From positions 1 to 11,029 of the forward strand of contig JAGVTI010000057.1 in NCBI GenBank assembly GCA_019136935.1: a DNA stretch of 11,029 bases, read 5' to 3'. The notes beneath the pieces were generated by a model. It was not told where the DNA came from and did no database searches. It saw only the letters and a list, made by a program, of their open reading frames with translations. This stretch comes from Deltaproteobacteria bacterium. GTDB taxonomy: Bacteria > Desulfobacterota > Syntrophia > Syntrophales > JAAYKM01. Shown here piece by piece: positions 1-7,916 of the stretch. Position 1 is the stretch's first letter. Each line of letters opens with the position of its first letter. A program made the position numbers and the translations under genes.

Positions 1-2292
1 GAGGCCGTGACCATTGCGATTGCGAAGAAAAAGGGGGCGAATGCCTCGGTCGTTGCCCGGGAAGCCCTCCGCAAGGTGGAGGCCCTGAAGGGCACGCTCA
101 TTCCAAGGGACGTGCAGGTCACGGTGACGAGGAATTACGGGGAAACGGCAAAGGACAAATCCGACACCCTCCTGGAGCACATGCTGATCGCCACCCTCTC
201 CGTCATCATTTTGATCGCCCTGTTCCTGGGCTGGCGGGAATCTCTGGTCGTGGCCGTTGCGGTTCCCGTGACGCTGGCCCTGACGCTTCTGGTCAACTAT
301 CTCCATGGTTATACCCTGAACCGGGTCACCCTGTTCGCCCTTATTTTTTCCATTGGAATCCTTGTGGACGACGCCATCGTCGTCGTGGAAAACATCCATC
401 GCCATTTCAAACGTCAAGGGTTCGGGATTCCCGTAGCCACGGCTGCCGTGGACGAGGTGGGGAATCCGACCATATTAGCCACCTTTACCGTCATCTCCGC
501 CCTCCTGCCCATGGCCTTTGTTTCCGGGTTGATGGGTCCGTACATGCGTCCCATTCCGATCGGCGCCTCGGCGGCGATGCTCTTCTCGCTTCTGGTCGCC
601 TTCGTGGTCAGCCCATGGATGAGCCTCCGGGTCCTGAAACATGTCCGGGTGGACAATCTGGACGGGGAGGGGAAGGGTGTCTTTTCCCTCTATGAGAAAA
701 TCCTCCGGCCCCTCATCGTGCACCCGGCGAAGCGCTACACGGCCCTGGGCGTCGTCGTCCTGCTGCTCGGCCTGGCTGTCCTGCTCATTCCTTTGAAGGC
801 CGTCACGGTGAAGATGCTCCCCTTCGACAACAAGAGCGAACTCCAGGTCATCATCGATATGCCGGAAGGGAAGACCCTCGAGGAAACGGCGGCCCTGGCT
901 CAGCAGATGGGAACCTGCCTTGCCCGGGTGCCGGAAGTGACCGATTACCAGATCTACGCCGGTACGTCCGGCCCCTACAACTTCAATGGTCTCGTCCGCC
1001 ATTACTTCCTCCGGTCCGGGAGCAATGTCGCCGACATCCAGGTCAACTTTGTCGGCCGGACCGAACGGTCGGCCCAGAGCCATGATCTGGCCAAGCGCCT
1101 GCGGCCCGCGTTGAAACGTCTGGCCGATCCTTATGGAGCCCGGATCAAGATTGCCGAGATTCCCCCCGGTCCGCCCGTTTTGAGCACCCTGGTGGCGGAA
1201 ATCTACGGTCCCGACGAAAACCGGCGCAACACCATCGCCGGGGATGTCCGGAATCTCTTTGAAAAAACCGCAGGCGTTGTGGATGTGGACTGGTATCTCG
1301 AGGACGACCAGAAAAAGCTCCGTATCGACGTCAATCGGGAGAAGGCGATACAGAACGGGATCTCGACGGAGGCGGTTTCCCGAAGCGTCCACATCGCCTT
1401 AAACGGGATGGGGGCGGGTCTGGCTCATTTCGAACGGGAAAAGGAACCGGTGGACATTTTTCTCCGCATGCCTTTGGCCGGGCGATCCGGTATTGCGGGT
1501 CTTACGTCCATCTCTCTCCCCACGCCCCAGGGTGCCATGGTTCCCCTGGCGGAGCTCGTTTCTGTTCGCGAGGGTCTCGAGGACAGCACCATTTATCACA
1601 AAAACCTGAAAAACGTGACCTACGTGACGGGTGACGTTGCCGGAACGGAGGAAAGTCCCGTTTACGCCATTCTGAAAATGGGCGAAGCCCTGCAGCGCAT
1701 GAAGCTCCCCGAGGGTTATGCGCTGACCCAGTATTACGCGACCCAGCCCTGGATGGAGGAAACCTATTCCCTGAAGTGGGATGGGGAATGGCACATCACC
1801 TATGAAGTTTTCCGGGACCTGGGAGTTGCCTTCGGTGCTGTTTTGGTCCTGATCTACGTTCTTGTCGTCGCCTGGTTCCGGAATTTTCTGACGCCGCTTG
1901 TCATCATGGCCCCCATTCCGCTTACCCTCGTGGGTATCCTGCCCGGCCACTGGCTGTTCGGTGCCTTTTTCACGGCGACCTCCATGATCGGTTTCATCGC
2001 CCTGGCCGGGATTATCGTCCGGAATTCGATCCTTCTGGTTGATTTCATCGAAATGGACCGGCGCGAGGGAAGGACCCTCGAGGAGGCCCTGATCATGGCC
2101 GGGGCGGTCCGTTTCCGGCCCATCGTCCTAACGGCAGCAGCAGTGGTCGCTGGCTCCTTCGTCATGCTCTTCGACCCGATTTTCCAGGGTCTGGCCATTT
2201 CCATGATGTTCGGCGCCGTGGCGGCGACGGGCCTCACCCTGGTTGCCGTACCGCTTCTGTACTATGAATTTTTCCGGAGAAAGGGACCCTAA
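1..2292 (+). CDS. RND efflux permease, 5'-truncated by window edge
   Basis: Inner-membrane proton-driven pump subunit of the RND superfamily (AcrB-like), which works with a periplasmic adaptor and an outer-membrane channel. The frame is open from base 1, so the GTG at 7 is probably internal. By comparison with AcrB, roughly 290 N-terminal residues lie outside. Counting from the GTG, the TM4 motif [14 protein letters not shown] is at 117-130, with proton-relay Asp121 and Asp122. A large periplasmic loop follows TM6 (about 265-600), then the final TM bundle. The TM10 region reads [12 protein letters not shown], with Arg672 where AcrB has Lys940. This points to a drug-type (HAE1-like) pump rather than the CusA/CzcA metal pumps. 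A Trp-rich stretch ([20 protein letters not shown], 587-606) precedes TM8 and looks typical of a proteobacterial RND subgroup. No adaptor or channel gene is visible. Substrate is unknown. Family is certain; subgroup is likely. Confidence 0.95.
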   Translation, partial: EAVTIAIAKKKGANASVVAREALRKVEALKGTLIPRDVQVTVTRNYGETAKDKSDTLLEHMLIATLSVIILIALFLGWRESLVVAVAVPVTLALTLLVNYLHGYTLNRVTLFALIFSIGILVDDAIVVVENIHRHFKRQGFGIPVATAAVDEVGNPTILATFTVISALLPMAFVSGLMGPYMRPIPIGASAAMLFSLLVAFVVSPWMSLRVLKHVRVDNLDGEGKGVFSLYEKILRPLIVHPAKRYTALGVVVLLLGLAVLLIPLKAVTVKMLPFDNKSELQVIIDMPEGKTLEETAALAQQMGTCLARVPEVTDYQIYAGTSGPYNFNGLVRHYFLRSGSNVADIQVNFVGRTERSAQSHDLAKRLRPALKRLADPYGARIKIAEIPPGPPVLSTLVAEIYGPDENRRNTIAGDVRNLFEKTAGVVDVDWYLEDDQKKLRIDVNREKAIQNGISTEAVSRSVHIALNGMGAGLAHFEREKEPVDIFLRMPLAGRSGIAGLTSISLPTPQGAMVPLAELVSVREGLEDSTIYHKNLKNVTYVTGDVAGTEESPVYAILKMGEALQRMKLPEGYALTQYYATQPWMEETYSLKWDGEWHITYEVFRDLGVAFGAVLVLIYVLVVAWFRNFLTPLVIMAPIPLTLVGILPGHWLFGAFFTATSMIGFIALAGIIVRNSILLVDFIEMDRREGRTLEEALIMAGAVRFRPIVLTAAAVVAGSFVMLFDPIFQGLAISMMFGAVAATGLTLVAVPLLYYEFFRRKGP

Positions 2293-2343
2293 ACCGTCAA
2301 TCTGTGATATCTTACCGGGGTAATCCAACCCGAACCGTTCAAA

Positions 2344-2348
2344 AGGGG
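2344..2348 (+). promoter_or_regulatory. Ribosome binding site of malQ (decides start)
   Basis: AGGGG lies 6 nt before the ATG at 2355. The open frame extends back to a GTG at 2304, but that codon has no Shine-Dalgarno sequence. The extra 17 residues are not family-like, whereas the ATG gives the family N-terminus MNFRGSGILNHVTSLPS. Confidence 0.75.
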
Positions 2349-2354
2349 AATAAA

Positions 2355-3845
2355 ATGAACTTCAGGGGAAGCGGTATTTTAAATCATGTCACGTCCTTGC
2401 CGTCTCTTTACGGAACCGGGGATTTGGGACCCGCGGCGTACCGTTTCGTTGATTTTCTCGCCGAGGCCCGGCAGCGTTACTGGCAGGTCCTTCCTCTCAA
2501 TCCCGTCCATGGCGCGTTCGGTTTTTCCCCCTACAGTTCCTCGTCGGCCTTCGCGGGAAACACGCTCCTCATCAGCCCGGAGCGGCTAACCGGGGAAGGA
2601 TACCTCAAAGCCGGCGAGCTCACCGATGCCCTCCCTGCTGATCAGGCTGATTTTCACCGGGCCAGGCAAATCCGGGAGAAGCTCTTTCTAAAAGTGTTTT
2701 CCTGTTTTCAGAAAGGCGAAAATCATTATTCTTTCGACCGGTTCTGCCGGGAACAGGCGTCCTGGCTGGACGACTACGCCCTGTTCTGTGTGCTGAAGAA
2801 GAGCTACGGCGGAAAACCGTGGCCCCACTGGCCGCCCGAGATCCGGGATCGACGTCCCGGTGCGCTGGATAAAGCGCGGGCCATTTTTCACCGGGAGATG
2901 GAGGAGATCAAGATCCTGCAATTCCTGTTCTTCAACCAGTGGCATGCCCTGAAAAGCTATGCCCGGGCGAAACAGATCTTCCTGATCGGCGACCTGCCCC
3001 TTTACGTCGCCCATGACAGCGCCGATGTCTGGGCTAACCCGGAATTGTTTTATCTCGGCGAGGACCGGAAGGCAGTCCTCGTTTCGGGAGCCCCGGGCGG
3101 AGGCTGGAACCCCACGGGACAGCGCTGGGGGCATCCCCTGTACCGGTGGGAGGTCATCCGGGATCAGGGTTACCGCTGGTGGCTCGCCCGCCTGGAGCAC
3201 AACCTGTCCCTGTACGACCGGCTGCGGCTCGATCACTTCCAGGGTTTCTTCCGTTTCTGGGCGATTCCCGCTTCCGCGAAAACCGCCCTGGCGGGTCACT
3301 GGATGCCGGGTCCGGGGATCGACTTCTTCCGAAAAACCGGGCGCCGCCTGATGCACATGCCCTTCATTGCCGAGGACCTGGGGGTGATCACGCCGGAGAC
3401 CAGGGAAACGATGCGCCTTTTCCGGATACCCGGGACAAAGCCCCTGACGTTCGCCTTTGATGAAAATCTGGGGGAAAGCCCCTTCGCACCTCACAACCTG
3501 GAGCGGGACAACGTCGTCTACACCGGAACCCACGACGCGAACCCGCTTAGAGGCTGGTACGAAACGGAAGCGTCACAGAATCAGAGACGACGGCTCAACC
3601 GGTATCTAGGCCGGAAACTCACGGCGGACACCGTTGCTCCGGCCCTGATTCAACTGGCCATGATGACCGTCGCCGACACGGTGATCATTCCCCTGCAGGA
3701 CGTCCTCGGTTTAGGGGCGGATGCCCGGATGAACCGTCCGGGCACCATGAAGGGAAACTGGATCTGGCGGTGCCGGGAGGATCAGTTCGTTCCGGGAACC
3801 GCGGCGAAACTTGCCGGATGGGCGGAGCTTTACGGACGGACGTAA
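2355..3845 (+). CDS. malQ: 4-alpha-glucanotransferase (amylomaltase, GH77)
   Basis: Cytoplasmic enzyme that transfers alpha-1,4-glucan segments between maltodextrins in glycogen/maltodextrin metabolism. The 496-residue product matches the usual length of the compact bacterial GH77 enzymes. It opens with RGSGILNHVTSLPSLYGTGDLG, followed by YWQVLPLNP and SPYSSSSAFAGN. The catalytic triad is visible: nucleophile Asp293 in RLRLDHFQGF, acid/base Glu340 in FIAEDLG, and the transition-state-stabilising Asp394 in GTHDANPLRGW. The first two fall at the same numbers as in Thermus amylomaltase. One oddity is that the usual THDND motif reads THDAN here; the catalytic Asp is kept. The start at 2355 has an AGGGG ribosome site. 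The RND gene ends 62 nt upstream and no terminator is visible between them, so co-transcription is possible without any functional link. Confidence 0.95.
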   Translation: MNFRGSGILNHVTSLPSLYGTGDLGPAAYRFVDFLAEARQRYWQVLPLNPVHGAFGFSPYSSSSAFAGNTLLISPERLTGEGYLKAGELTDALPADQADFHRARQIREKLFLKVFSCFQKGENHYSFDRFCREQASWLDDYALFCVLKKSYGGKPWPHWPPEIRDRRPGALDKARAIFHREMEEIKILQFLFFNQWHALKSYARAKQIFLIGDLPLYVAHDSADVWANPELFYLGEDRKAVLVSGAPGGGWNPTGQRWGHPLYRWEVIRDQGYRWWLARLEHNLSLYDRLRLDHFQGFFRFWAIPASAKTALAGHWMPGPGIDFFRKTGRRLMHMPFIAEDLGVITPETRETMRLFRIPGTKPLTFAFDENLGESPFAPHNLERDNVVYTGTHDANPLRGWYETEASQNQRRRLNRYLGRKLTADTVAPALIQLAMMTVADTVIIPLQDVLGLGADARMNRPGTMKGNWIWRCREDQFVPGTAAKLAGWAELYGRT

Positions 3846-3953
3846 AGTCTAAAAATGGAAATGCTTATGGTGACCTTTGAGGGTGGTTTGTTTTTAGGTA
3901 CTGGAATCGAAATCATTCAGAAATCAACAAAGAAAATAGGTAAATCATGCAAC

Positions 3954-3959
3954 AGGAGG
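3954..3959 (+). promoter_or_regulatory. Ribosome binding site of the glycine-zipper lipoprotein gene
   Basis: AGGAGG is a full consensus Shine-Dalgarno site, 5 nt before the ATG at 3965 and 8 nt before the ATG at 3968. It excludes the more upstream in-frame ATG at 3947, since the site itself would lie inside that longer frame. Confidence 0.8.
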
Positions 3960-3964
3960 AGAAA

Positions 3965-4603
3965 ATGATGTTTGCAAAGAATCTTAAAAAAACAGTGTGT
4001 ATCATGATCGCCGGAATTTTTGTCCTGACCTTGTTCGGCTGTGCGACAGATCAGTATGAACAGCACAAGGGGGCTGTCATCGGAGGGGCGACCGGTGCCG
4101 CCGTGGGAGGTGTCATTGGGGGGGCCATCGGTGAGAAGACAGGTAACACCACGACGGGAGCCGTCATCGGTGGTGTTTTGGGTGCATTGGCCGGCGCGGC
4201 GATCGGCCATTATGCCTATGACCAGGTGAGAACCGAAGAAGCGGCGCAGGAACAGTACGGTTATCGCTACGATCAGGCCCAGACGACCCTGGTCCGCATC
4301 GAAAGCACCACCGCTTCCCCCGGCATCGTCAAGGCGGGTGATACGGTCAACCTGACGGCGACCTACACCGTCCTGTCGCAGCAGGGGGCGACGATGAATG
4401 TCGTGGAGACCCGTGAGATCCGTTACAACGGGGAGTTGACCGGCAGGCCCCAGGTAACGGTGCAGCGGCAGGGCGGAACCTATGCATCCCAGATTCCCGT
4501 CACGCTGTCGTCCAGTGCCAGAGCGGGAAAATACACCGTTCTGACCACGATTCAGGTGGGTTCGAACAGCGATGCCCGGGAGGCTTCGTTCACGGTTCAA
4601 TAA
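3965..4603 (+). CDS. Glycine-zipper lipoprotein with C-terminal beta-type domain
   Basis: Probable outer-membrane lipoprotein of 212 residues. The N-terminus MMFAKNLKKTVCIMIAGIFV is a basic, then hydrophobic, signal. It ends in the lipobox-like LFGC, with Cys26 as the lipidation site; Phe at -2 is not ideal. The residue at +2 is Ala, so no Asp inner-membrane retention signal is present. Residues 37-82 form a glycine zipper with GxxxG/GGxxG repeats (GAVIGGATGAAVGGVIGGAIG, then GAVIGGVLGALAGAAIG), as in the 17-kDa surface antigen/SlyB-type families. These are thought to insert in or associate with the membrane as helical hairpins. Residues about 105-212 look like a beta-sandwich domain (alternating hydrophobic strands, PGIVKAGDTVNLTATYTV), which is not part of the minimal zipper lipoproteins. 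About 120 nt separate it from malQ, and no clear promoter was found there. It is convergent with menA. Precise function is unknown. Confidence 0.85.
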   Translation: MMFAKNLKKTVCIMIAGIFVLTLFGCATDQYEQHKGAVIGGATGAAVGGVIGGAIGEKTGNTTTGAVIGGVLGALAGAAIGHYAYDQVRTEEAAQEQYGYRYDQAQTTLVRIESTTASPGIVKAGDTVNLTATYTVLSQQGATMNVVETREIRYNGELTGRPQVTVQRQGGTYASQIPVTLSSSARAGKYTVLTTIQVGSNSDAREASFTVQ

Positions 4604-4665
4604 ACATTGTCCCTGGTTGGTCTGAACGCGGCGTCATCGGGCATTTAACTCCGGCAGGGAAGGCT

Positions 4666-5559
4666 CTACAACGGGAAAAGCAGAGAGAAGATGATGACCA
4701 TGCCGTTGAAGAAATAGAGGATACGGATATATTTCCCGTATTCGTCCATGACGACGGTATCGTCGGTCTTTCTTAGAAGCATCAGCAGCCTCAGGAAAAT
4801 GGGGATGGAAAAAAGGCAGACAATGGCAACTCGATTTAAATGGCCCGTCCAGATCAAGACCATGATGCTGGTGTAAATGGCGCCCCAAAAAAAGATCAGC
4901 CCTCGGACGGCTCTTCCCCTGCCCAGGCGGACGGCGATCGTTTTCTTACCGGCGGCGCGGTCCGTTCGGATGTCGGGAATGCTCTGATAGTACAGAATGG
5001 CCGCCACCATCAAACCGACGGGCAGGGAAATGTAAAAGGGGAGCCAATCCAGGCGCCCTGAGATGACCCAGTATGTTCCGACGACCATGATAGGCCCCAT
5101 GTTGATGCCGACGAAGACCTCACCCAGACCGTGATATCCGTATCGGATCGGCGGGGCGACATAGAAAAGACTGCTGAAAAAAGAGAAGAGGACGACGGGA
5201 AGCATCAGCCAGAGGTCGAGGGTGGTTATCAGATAAAAAGCGATGATGAAAGCAAGAAAATAAAGGAGGATAATCGCCCGTTTGAGGGCTACGGGCGAAA
5301 TCTTTCCTTCCTGGATGACCCGGGAGCCTCCGATGGAAGGACCGTCGTCGGTACCCTGGATGTAGTCGAAATAGTCATTGGACAGGTTTGTGGCCAGATG
5401 CACCATGAGAGCGCCCATGGTGATGATGAAAAAACGCCAGGGATACCAGGGGCCGGCTGATCCTGCCAGAATCCATCCGATGGTCAGTGGGATGAGCGTG
5501 GCAATGAAAAAGGGGGGCCGGCTGGCCTGAAACCATGCCTTCAGGGTGCCTCTGTTCAT
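4666..5559 (-). CDS. menA: UbiA-family prenyltransferase, menaquinone synthesis (MenA-type)
   Basis: Integral-membrane enzyme that attaches a polyprenyl chain to 1,4-dihydroxy-2-naphthoate, giving demethylmenaquinone. The 297-residue product has two Asp-rich prenyl-diphosphate/Mg sites: NLSNDYFDYIQGTDD at 58-72 and DIRTDRAAGKKTIAVRLG at 196-213. About eight or nine hydrophobic segments are spread through it. The loop GGSRVIQEGKISP after the first site is typical of MenA-type members. The ATG at 5559 overlaps the TGA of ubiE (shared ATGA, 5556-5559), so translational coupling is expected; the frame extends upstream to 5850 but that lies inside ubiE. The gene order menG-menA gives two consecutive pathway steps. 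The alternative is MqnP of the futalosine route, which has the same fold; no mqn or men genes elsewhere in the window decide this. Confidence 0.9.
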   Translation of the reverse strand: MNRGTLKAWFQASRPPFFIATLIPLTIGWILAGSAGPWYPWRFFIITMGALMVHLATNLSNDYFDYIQGTDDGPSIGGSRVIQEGKISPVALKRAIILLYFLAFIIAFYLITTLDLWLMLPVVLFSFFSSLFYVAPPIRYGYHGLGEVFVGINMGPIMVVGTYWVISGRLDWLPFYISLPVGLMVAAILYYQSIPDIRTDRAAGKKTIAVRLGRGRAVRGLIFFWGAIYTSIMVLIWTGHLNRVAIVCLFSIPIFLRLLMLLRKTDDTVVMDEYGKYIRILYFFNGMVIIFSLLFPL

Positions 5560-6311
5560 GGCCTGCGTTTTTCTCCCACGTGAAGGTAAATGGTCCCCAT
5601 GGTCAGGGGATATTGCTTGATATTCTTCAAGCCGGCGTCGCGCATCAACCGGCCGAACTCGGCGGGTTGAGGAAAGTTCATGATTGAATCCCCGAGATAG
5701 CGGTACGCACCGGGGTTCCGGGTAAAAGCAGCGGCGATCCGGGGCATGACCCACGTCAGATAAAGGCGGTAAAAACCCGCCCAGAAGGATTGTCTGGGAA
5801 AGTTCATTTCCAGGACCATGACCTGCCCCCCCGGGGTCGTCACACGGCACATTTCTTCCAGAGCCCTTTTGCGGTCCGGCATATTCCGGATGCCGAACGC
5901 AACGGCCACGACATCGACGGCGTTGTCGTGAAAGGGAATCTGCAGGGCGTCTCCCTGGAGAAATTGGATCCGGCCGGCCAGCCGGGCGGAATCCACTTTT
6001 TTAGCTCCGATCGCCATCATTTCCATGGCAAAGTCCAGACCGGTCACCTGAATGTCGGGATACGTCCGGGCGACGGCGAGTGCCAGATCCCCCGTTCCGG
6101 TGGCGATATCGAGAAAACGGCGGCTTTGGTGGAAACGCATCTTCTCCACGGTGAACTTTCGCCAATTCTTGTCCATGGAAAAGCTCATGAGATGATTAAG
6201 AAAATCGTAACGATCGGGAATGGTGCTGAAAATTTCTTCCACCATATCTCTGTGCTCGGTTCTGGAAAGGGTTGCAACCTTTGGATATTGTCTTTTTAAT
6301 CGCTTTTCCAT
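5556..6311 (-). CDS. ubiE: Demethylmenaquinone/ubiquinone C-methyltransferase
   Basis: SAM-dependent methyltransferase (UbiE/MenG) that carries out the last step of menaquinone synthesis, methylating demethylmenaquinone. The 251-residue product has the UbiE N-terminal region YDFLNHLMSFSMDKNWRKF (35-53). The SAM motif I is LDIATGTGDLA (67-77), and acidic Asp93 in GLDFAMEM is the likely ribose contact. The signature AFGIRNMPDRKRALEEM is at 138-154, followed by the PGG motif and a C-terminal lid. The conserved His of the first UbiE signature is replaced by Asp (SFSMDKNW). The ATG at 6311 gives the family-length N-terminus, and a strong promoter sits 70-100 nt upstream inside the longer open frame that reaches 6491. 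No good Shine-Dalgarno precedes 6311; GTG at 6329 is a possible alternative start. The gene is first in an operon with menA. Confidence 0.93.
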   Translation of the reverse strand: MEKRLKRQYPKVATLSRTEHRDMVEEIFSTIPDRYDFLNHLMSFSMDKNWRKFTVEKMRFHQSRRFLDIATGTGDLALAVARTYPDIQVTGLDFAMEMMAIGAKKVDSARLAGRIQFLQGDALQIPFHDNAVDVVAVAFGIRNMPDRKRALEEMCRVTTPGGQVMVLEMNFPRQSFWAGFYRLYLTWVMPRIAAAFTRNPGAYRYLGDSIMNFPQPAEFGRLMRDAGLKNIKQYPLTMGTIYLHVGEKRRP

Positions 6312-6368
6312 TGGACTGTTGCATTTCACGGATTTTTCCGAAACAATGGTTTCCCTGAAAGACAAGGG

Positions 6369-6397
6369 TTGGAAAACCAGGCGGCCGACTATATAAG
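6369..6397 (+). promoter_or_regulatory. Candidate sigma70-type promoter of the corC-like gene
   Basis: TTGGAA (6369-6374), a 17-nt spacer and TATAAG (6392-6397). The -10 box matches consensus at 5 of 6 bases and the -35 box at 4 of 6. Expected start is near 6404, giving a leader of about 108 nt. It shares bases 6392-6393 with the -10 box of the opposing ubiE promoter. Confidence 0.5.
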
Positions 6398-6416
6398 AAA
6401 TGCCGGTGAGGGTCAA
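6388..6416 (-). promoter_or_regulatory. Sigma70-type promoter of ubiE-menA
   Basis: On the minus strand there is TTGACC (6416-6411), a 17-nt spacer, and TATAGT (6393-6388), close to consensus with ideal spacing. Expected transcription start is near 6381, leaving a leader of about 70 nt before the ubiE ATG. The -10 box overlaps that of the divergent promoter on the plus strand. Confidence 0.7.
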
Positions 6417-6481
6417 GGAAATCCCCCCATCCTTCTCCTTGAAAGAAAAGAAGATTTTCGATATGAGGAAGGAAGAGGAAA

Positions 6482-6497
6482 CCTTTTGCAAAAAAGG
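6482..6497 (+). promoter_or_regulatory. Leader hairpin with GCAA tetraloop covering the corC-like AAGGA
   Basis: CCTTTT (6482-6487), loop GCAA (6488-6491) and AAAAGG (6492-6497) form a perfect 6-bp stem closed by a GNRA-type tetraloop. The 3' arm contains most of the only good Shine-Dalgarno-like stretch (AAGGA, 6494-6498), which lies 13 nt from the ATG at 6512. A weaker GAG (6503-6505) is closer. RNA folding here is inferred, not shown. Confidence 0.4.
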
Positions 6498-6511
6498 ATG
6501 CTGAGATTGAT

Positions 6512-7816
6512 ATGTCCATAGGAATCGAAGTCCTGGTCATCCTGATCCTGATCATTGCCAACGGTGTTTTCGCCATGTCCGAAATGGCGATCATTGCGTC
6601 CAGGAAAGCAAGGCTCCAGCAGTGGATCAACGAGGGGCATCCGAAGGCGAAAAAGGCGATGGATCTGGCTCTGTCACCGGGGCACTTTCTTTCCACCGTC
6701 CAGGTGGGAATCACCCTGATCGGTATTCTGGCCGGAGCTTTCGGCGGGGCGACCGTTGCCGAAAAGTTCGCTCTTTACCTGAAACAATTTCCTTCGGTTG
6801 CGCCTTATGCGGCGACGGTTTCGCTTTCGCTGGTCGTGCTGGTGATCACCTATTTTTCTCTCATCATCGGGGAACTGGTTCCGAAACGATTGGCCCTGAA
6901 TCATCCCGAACAGATTGCAACGCTGGTGGCGGGCCCCATGTCGGTCCTTGCCCGCCTTGCATCGCCGCTGGTGCACTTCATGAGTCTGTCGACCGAGGCG
7001 GTCATGCGCCTGCTGCACATCAAGCCGCCGTCGGGCCCGGCCATCACACCCGAAGAAATCAGGGTGCTCATGGATCAGGGTACCCGGATGGGCGTTTTCG
7101 AGGAGGCGGAACACGACCTGGTGGACAGCGTGTTCCGCCTGGGAGACAGGCGTGCCAGCGTTCTCATGACCCCCCGGTCCGAAATCACCTGGCTCGATGT
7201 GGATCGTTCCCTCGCTGTAAACTGGCAGCGAATCCTGGACAGCGGTTACAGCCAGTTTCCCGTGTGTCAGGGAACGCTGGAAAATATCCTGGGCGTCGTT
7301 TCCCTGAAAACCCTCTGTCTATACCTGGTGAAGGGCGAAACACCCGACTTGAAAACAAACCTGATCAAGCCCCTTTTCATCCACGAGGGGTTGACAACGC
7401 TCAAGGTGCTCGAATTGTTCAAACAATCCGGTAATCATATCGCCCTGGTGGTGGACGAATACGGCAGTATTCAGGGTATGGTCACGCTCCACGATGTCCT
7501 CGAAGCCATCGTCGGGGCCATGCCCTCCTTAGGCGAGGAAAGCGCCGAGGCCGCGGTCCGCCGGGAAGACGGCTCCTGGCTTCTGGACGGCATGCTTCCC
7601 GCGGATGAATTGAAAGAAATCTTTCACATCGTAAAACTTCCGGAAGAGGAGCGGGGGGACTATCAGACCCTGGGGGGGTTCGTCATGATGCACATGGGGA
7701 GAATTCCTTCTCCGGCGGACCATTTCGAATGGGAGGGGTTGCGCTTTGAAGTGGTGGACATGGACGGCCACCGGGTGGACAAGGTCCTCGTCACCCCCCT
7801 GCCTAAGGAGGACTAA
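6512..7816 (+). CDS. CorC/HlyC-family membrane protein (CNNM domain, CBS pair)
   Basis: Inner-membrane protein of 434 residues in the CNNM/CorC family, linked to magnesium or cobalt efflux; many are annotated as hemolysin-like. Three domains appear in the family order. A CNNM/DUF21 membrane domain (about 1-175) has the signatures NGVFAMSEMAIIASRKARL (17-35) and GELVPKRLAL (120-129). A cytosolic CBS pair (about 215-335) begins MTPRSEITWLDVD and ends ALVVDEYGSIQGMVTLHDVL, the nucleotide-sensing part. A CorC_HlyC C-terminal domain (about 345-430) contains LGGFVMMHMGRIPSPADHFEWEG. The length is normal and it appears intact. No in-frame start exists between the ATG and the leader hairpin, so the start is clear. 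It is transcribed away from ubiE. The 'hemolysin' label is historical; an ion-transport role is the family expectation, with substrate unproven here. Confidence 0.92.
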   Translation: MSIGIEVLVILILIIANGVFAMSEMAIIASRKARLQQWINEGHPKAKKAMDLALSPGHFLSTVQVGITLIGILAGAFGGATVAEKFALYLKQFPSVAPYAATVSLSLVVLVITYFSLIIGELVPKRLALNHPEQIATLVAGPMSVLARLASPLVHFMSLSTEAVMRLLHIKPPSGPAITPEEIRVLMDQGTRMGVFEEAEHDLVDSVFRLGDRRASVLMTPRSEITWLDVDRSLAVNWQRILDSGYSQFPVCQGTLENILGVVSLKTLCLYLVKGETPDLKTNLIKPLFIHEGLTTLKVLELFKQSGNHIALVVDEYGSIQGMVTLHDVLEAIVGAMPSLGEESAEAAVRREDGSWLLDGMLPADELKEIFHIVKLPEEERGDYQTLGGFVMMHMGRIPSPADHFEWEGLRFEVVDMDGHRVDKVLVTPLPKED

Positions 7817-7825
7817 ATCCTCCTT
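7805..7825 (+). other. Perfect 8-bp hairpin over the corC-like stop codon
   Basis: AAGGAGGA (7805-7812) pairs with TCCTCCTT (7818-7825) around the loop CTAAA, which holds the TAA stop. It could act as a weak transcription terminator or 3'-end stabiliser. No continuous T run follows (T then CCGTCATT), so a classical intrinsic terminator is not established. The 5' arm also reads as a Shine-Dalgarno sequence, but no start codon follows at a useful distance. Confidence 0.5.
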
Positions 7826-7833
7826 TCCGTCAT

Positions 7834-7863
7834 TGTCATTTCGAGCGATAGCGAGAAATCTTG
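7834..7863 (+). repeat. Dispersed-type palindromic repeat, copy 1
   Basis: A 30-bp unit beginning TGTCATTTCGAGC and ending GAGAAATCTTG. Arms ATTTC (7838-7842) and GAAAT (7855-7859) are complementary and separated by 12 nt. The pattern TCATTnCGA...GnAATCTTG resembles short intergenic repeats scattered in many bacterial genomes. It shares 22 of 30 positions with copy 2, whose start lies 41 bp further on. Confidence 0.75.
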
Positions 7864-7874
7864 GTTTCCATAAA

Positions 7875-7904
7875 TGTCATTCCGAACGTATGTAAGGAAT
7901 CTTG
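7875..7904 (+). repeat. Dispersed-type palindromic repeat, copy 2
   Basis: A 30-bp unit beginning TGTCATTCCGAAC and ending AAGGAATCTTG. Arms ATTCC (7879-7883) and GGAAT (7896-7900) are again complementary with a 12-nt centre. Relative to copy 1, one arm pair changed from T-A to C-G on both sides, so pairing is preserved while the centre has diverged. Confidence 0.75.
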
Positions 7905-7916
7905 TTTTTCAGTGTA

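Noticed and set aside
475..1392. Long minus-strand open frame opposite the RND gene (305 codons), with similar long antisense frames opposite malQ, ccsA and other genes
   Set aside because: Low-complexity, Arg/Gly/Asp/His-rich translations typical of the complement of GC-rich codons; the sense strands encode clear family proteins.
3846..3946. Promoter (sigma70 or sigma54) ahead of the lipoprotein gene
   Set aside because: Only weak boxes (TTGTTT without a proper -10; GG without a GC at -12 spacing); none is supportable.
5560..5850. Longer N-terminus for menA beginning at 5850
   Set aside because: It lies wholly within ubiE, the added residues are unlike UbiA proteins, and the ATGA overlap start at 5559 gives the normal length and N-terminus.
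6312..6491. Longer N-terminus for ubiE beginning at 6491
   Set aside because: The near-consensus promoter at 6416-6388 lies inside the extension, and the extra 60 residues are unlike UbiE.
6498..6521. Seven-codon leader ORF (MLRLICP) overlapping the corC-like start
   Set aside because: Too short and without its own ribosome site; no regulatory codon pattern supports it.
7818..7840. Intrinsic terminator after the corC-like gene
   Set aside because: The hairpin is perfect but lacks a T run, so it is listed as a hairpin only.
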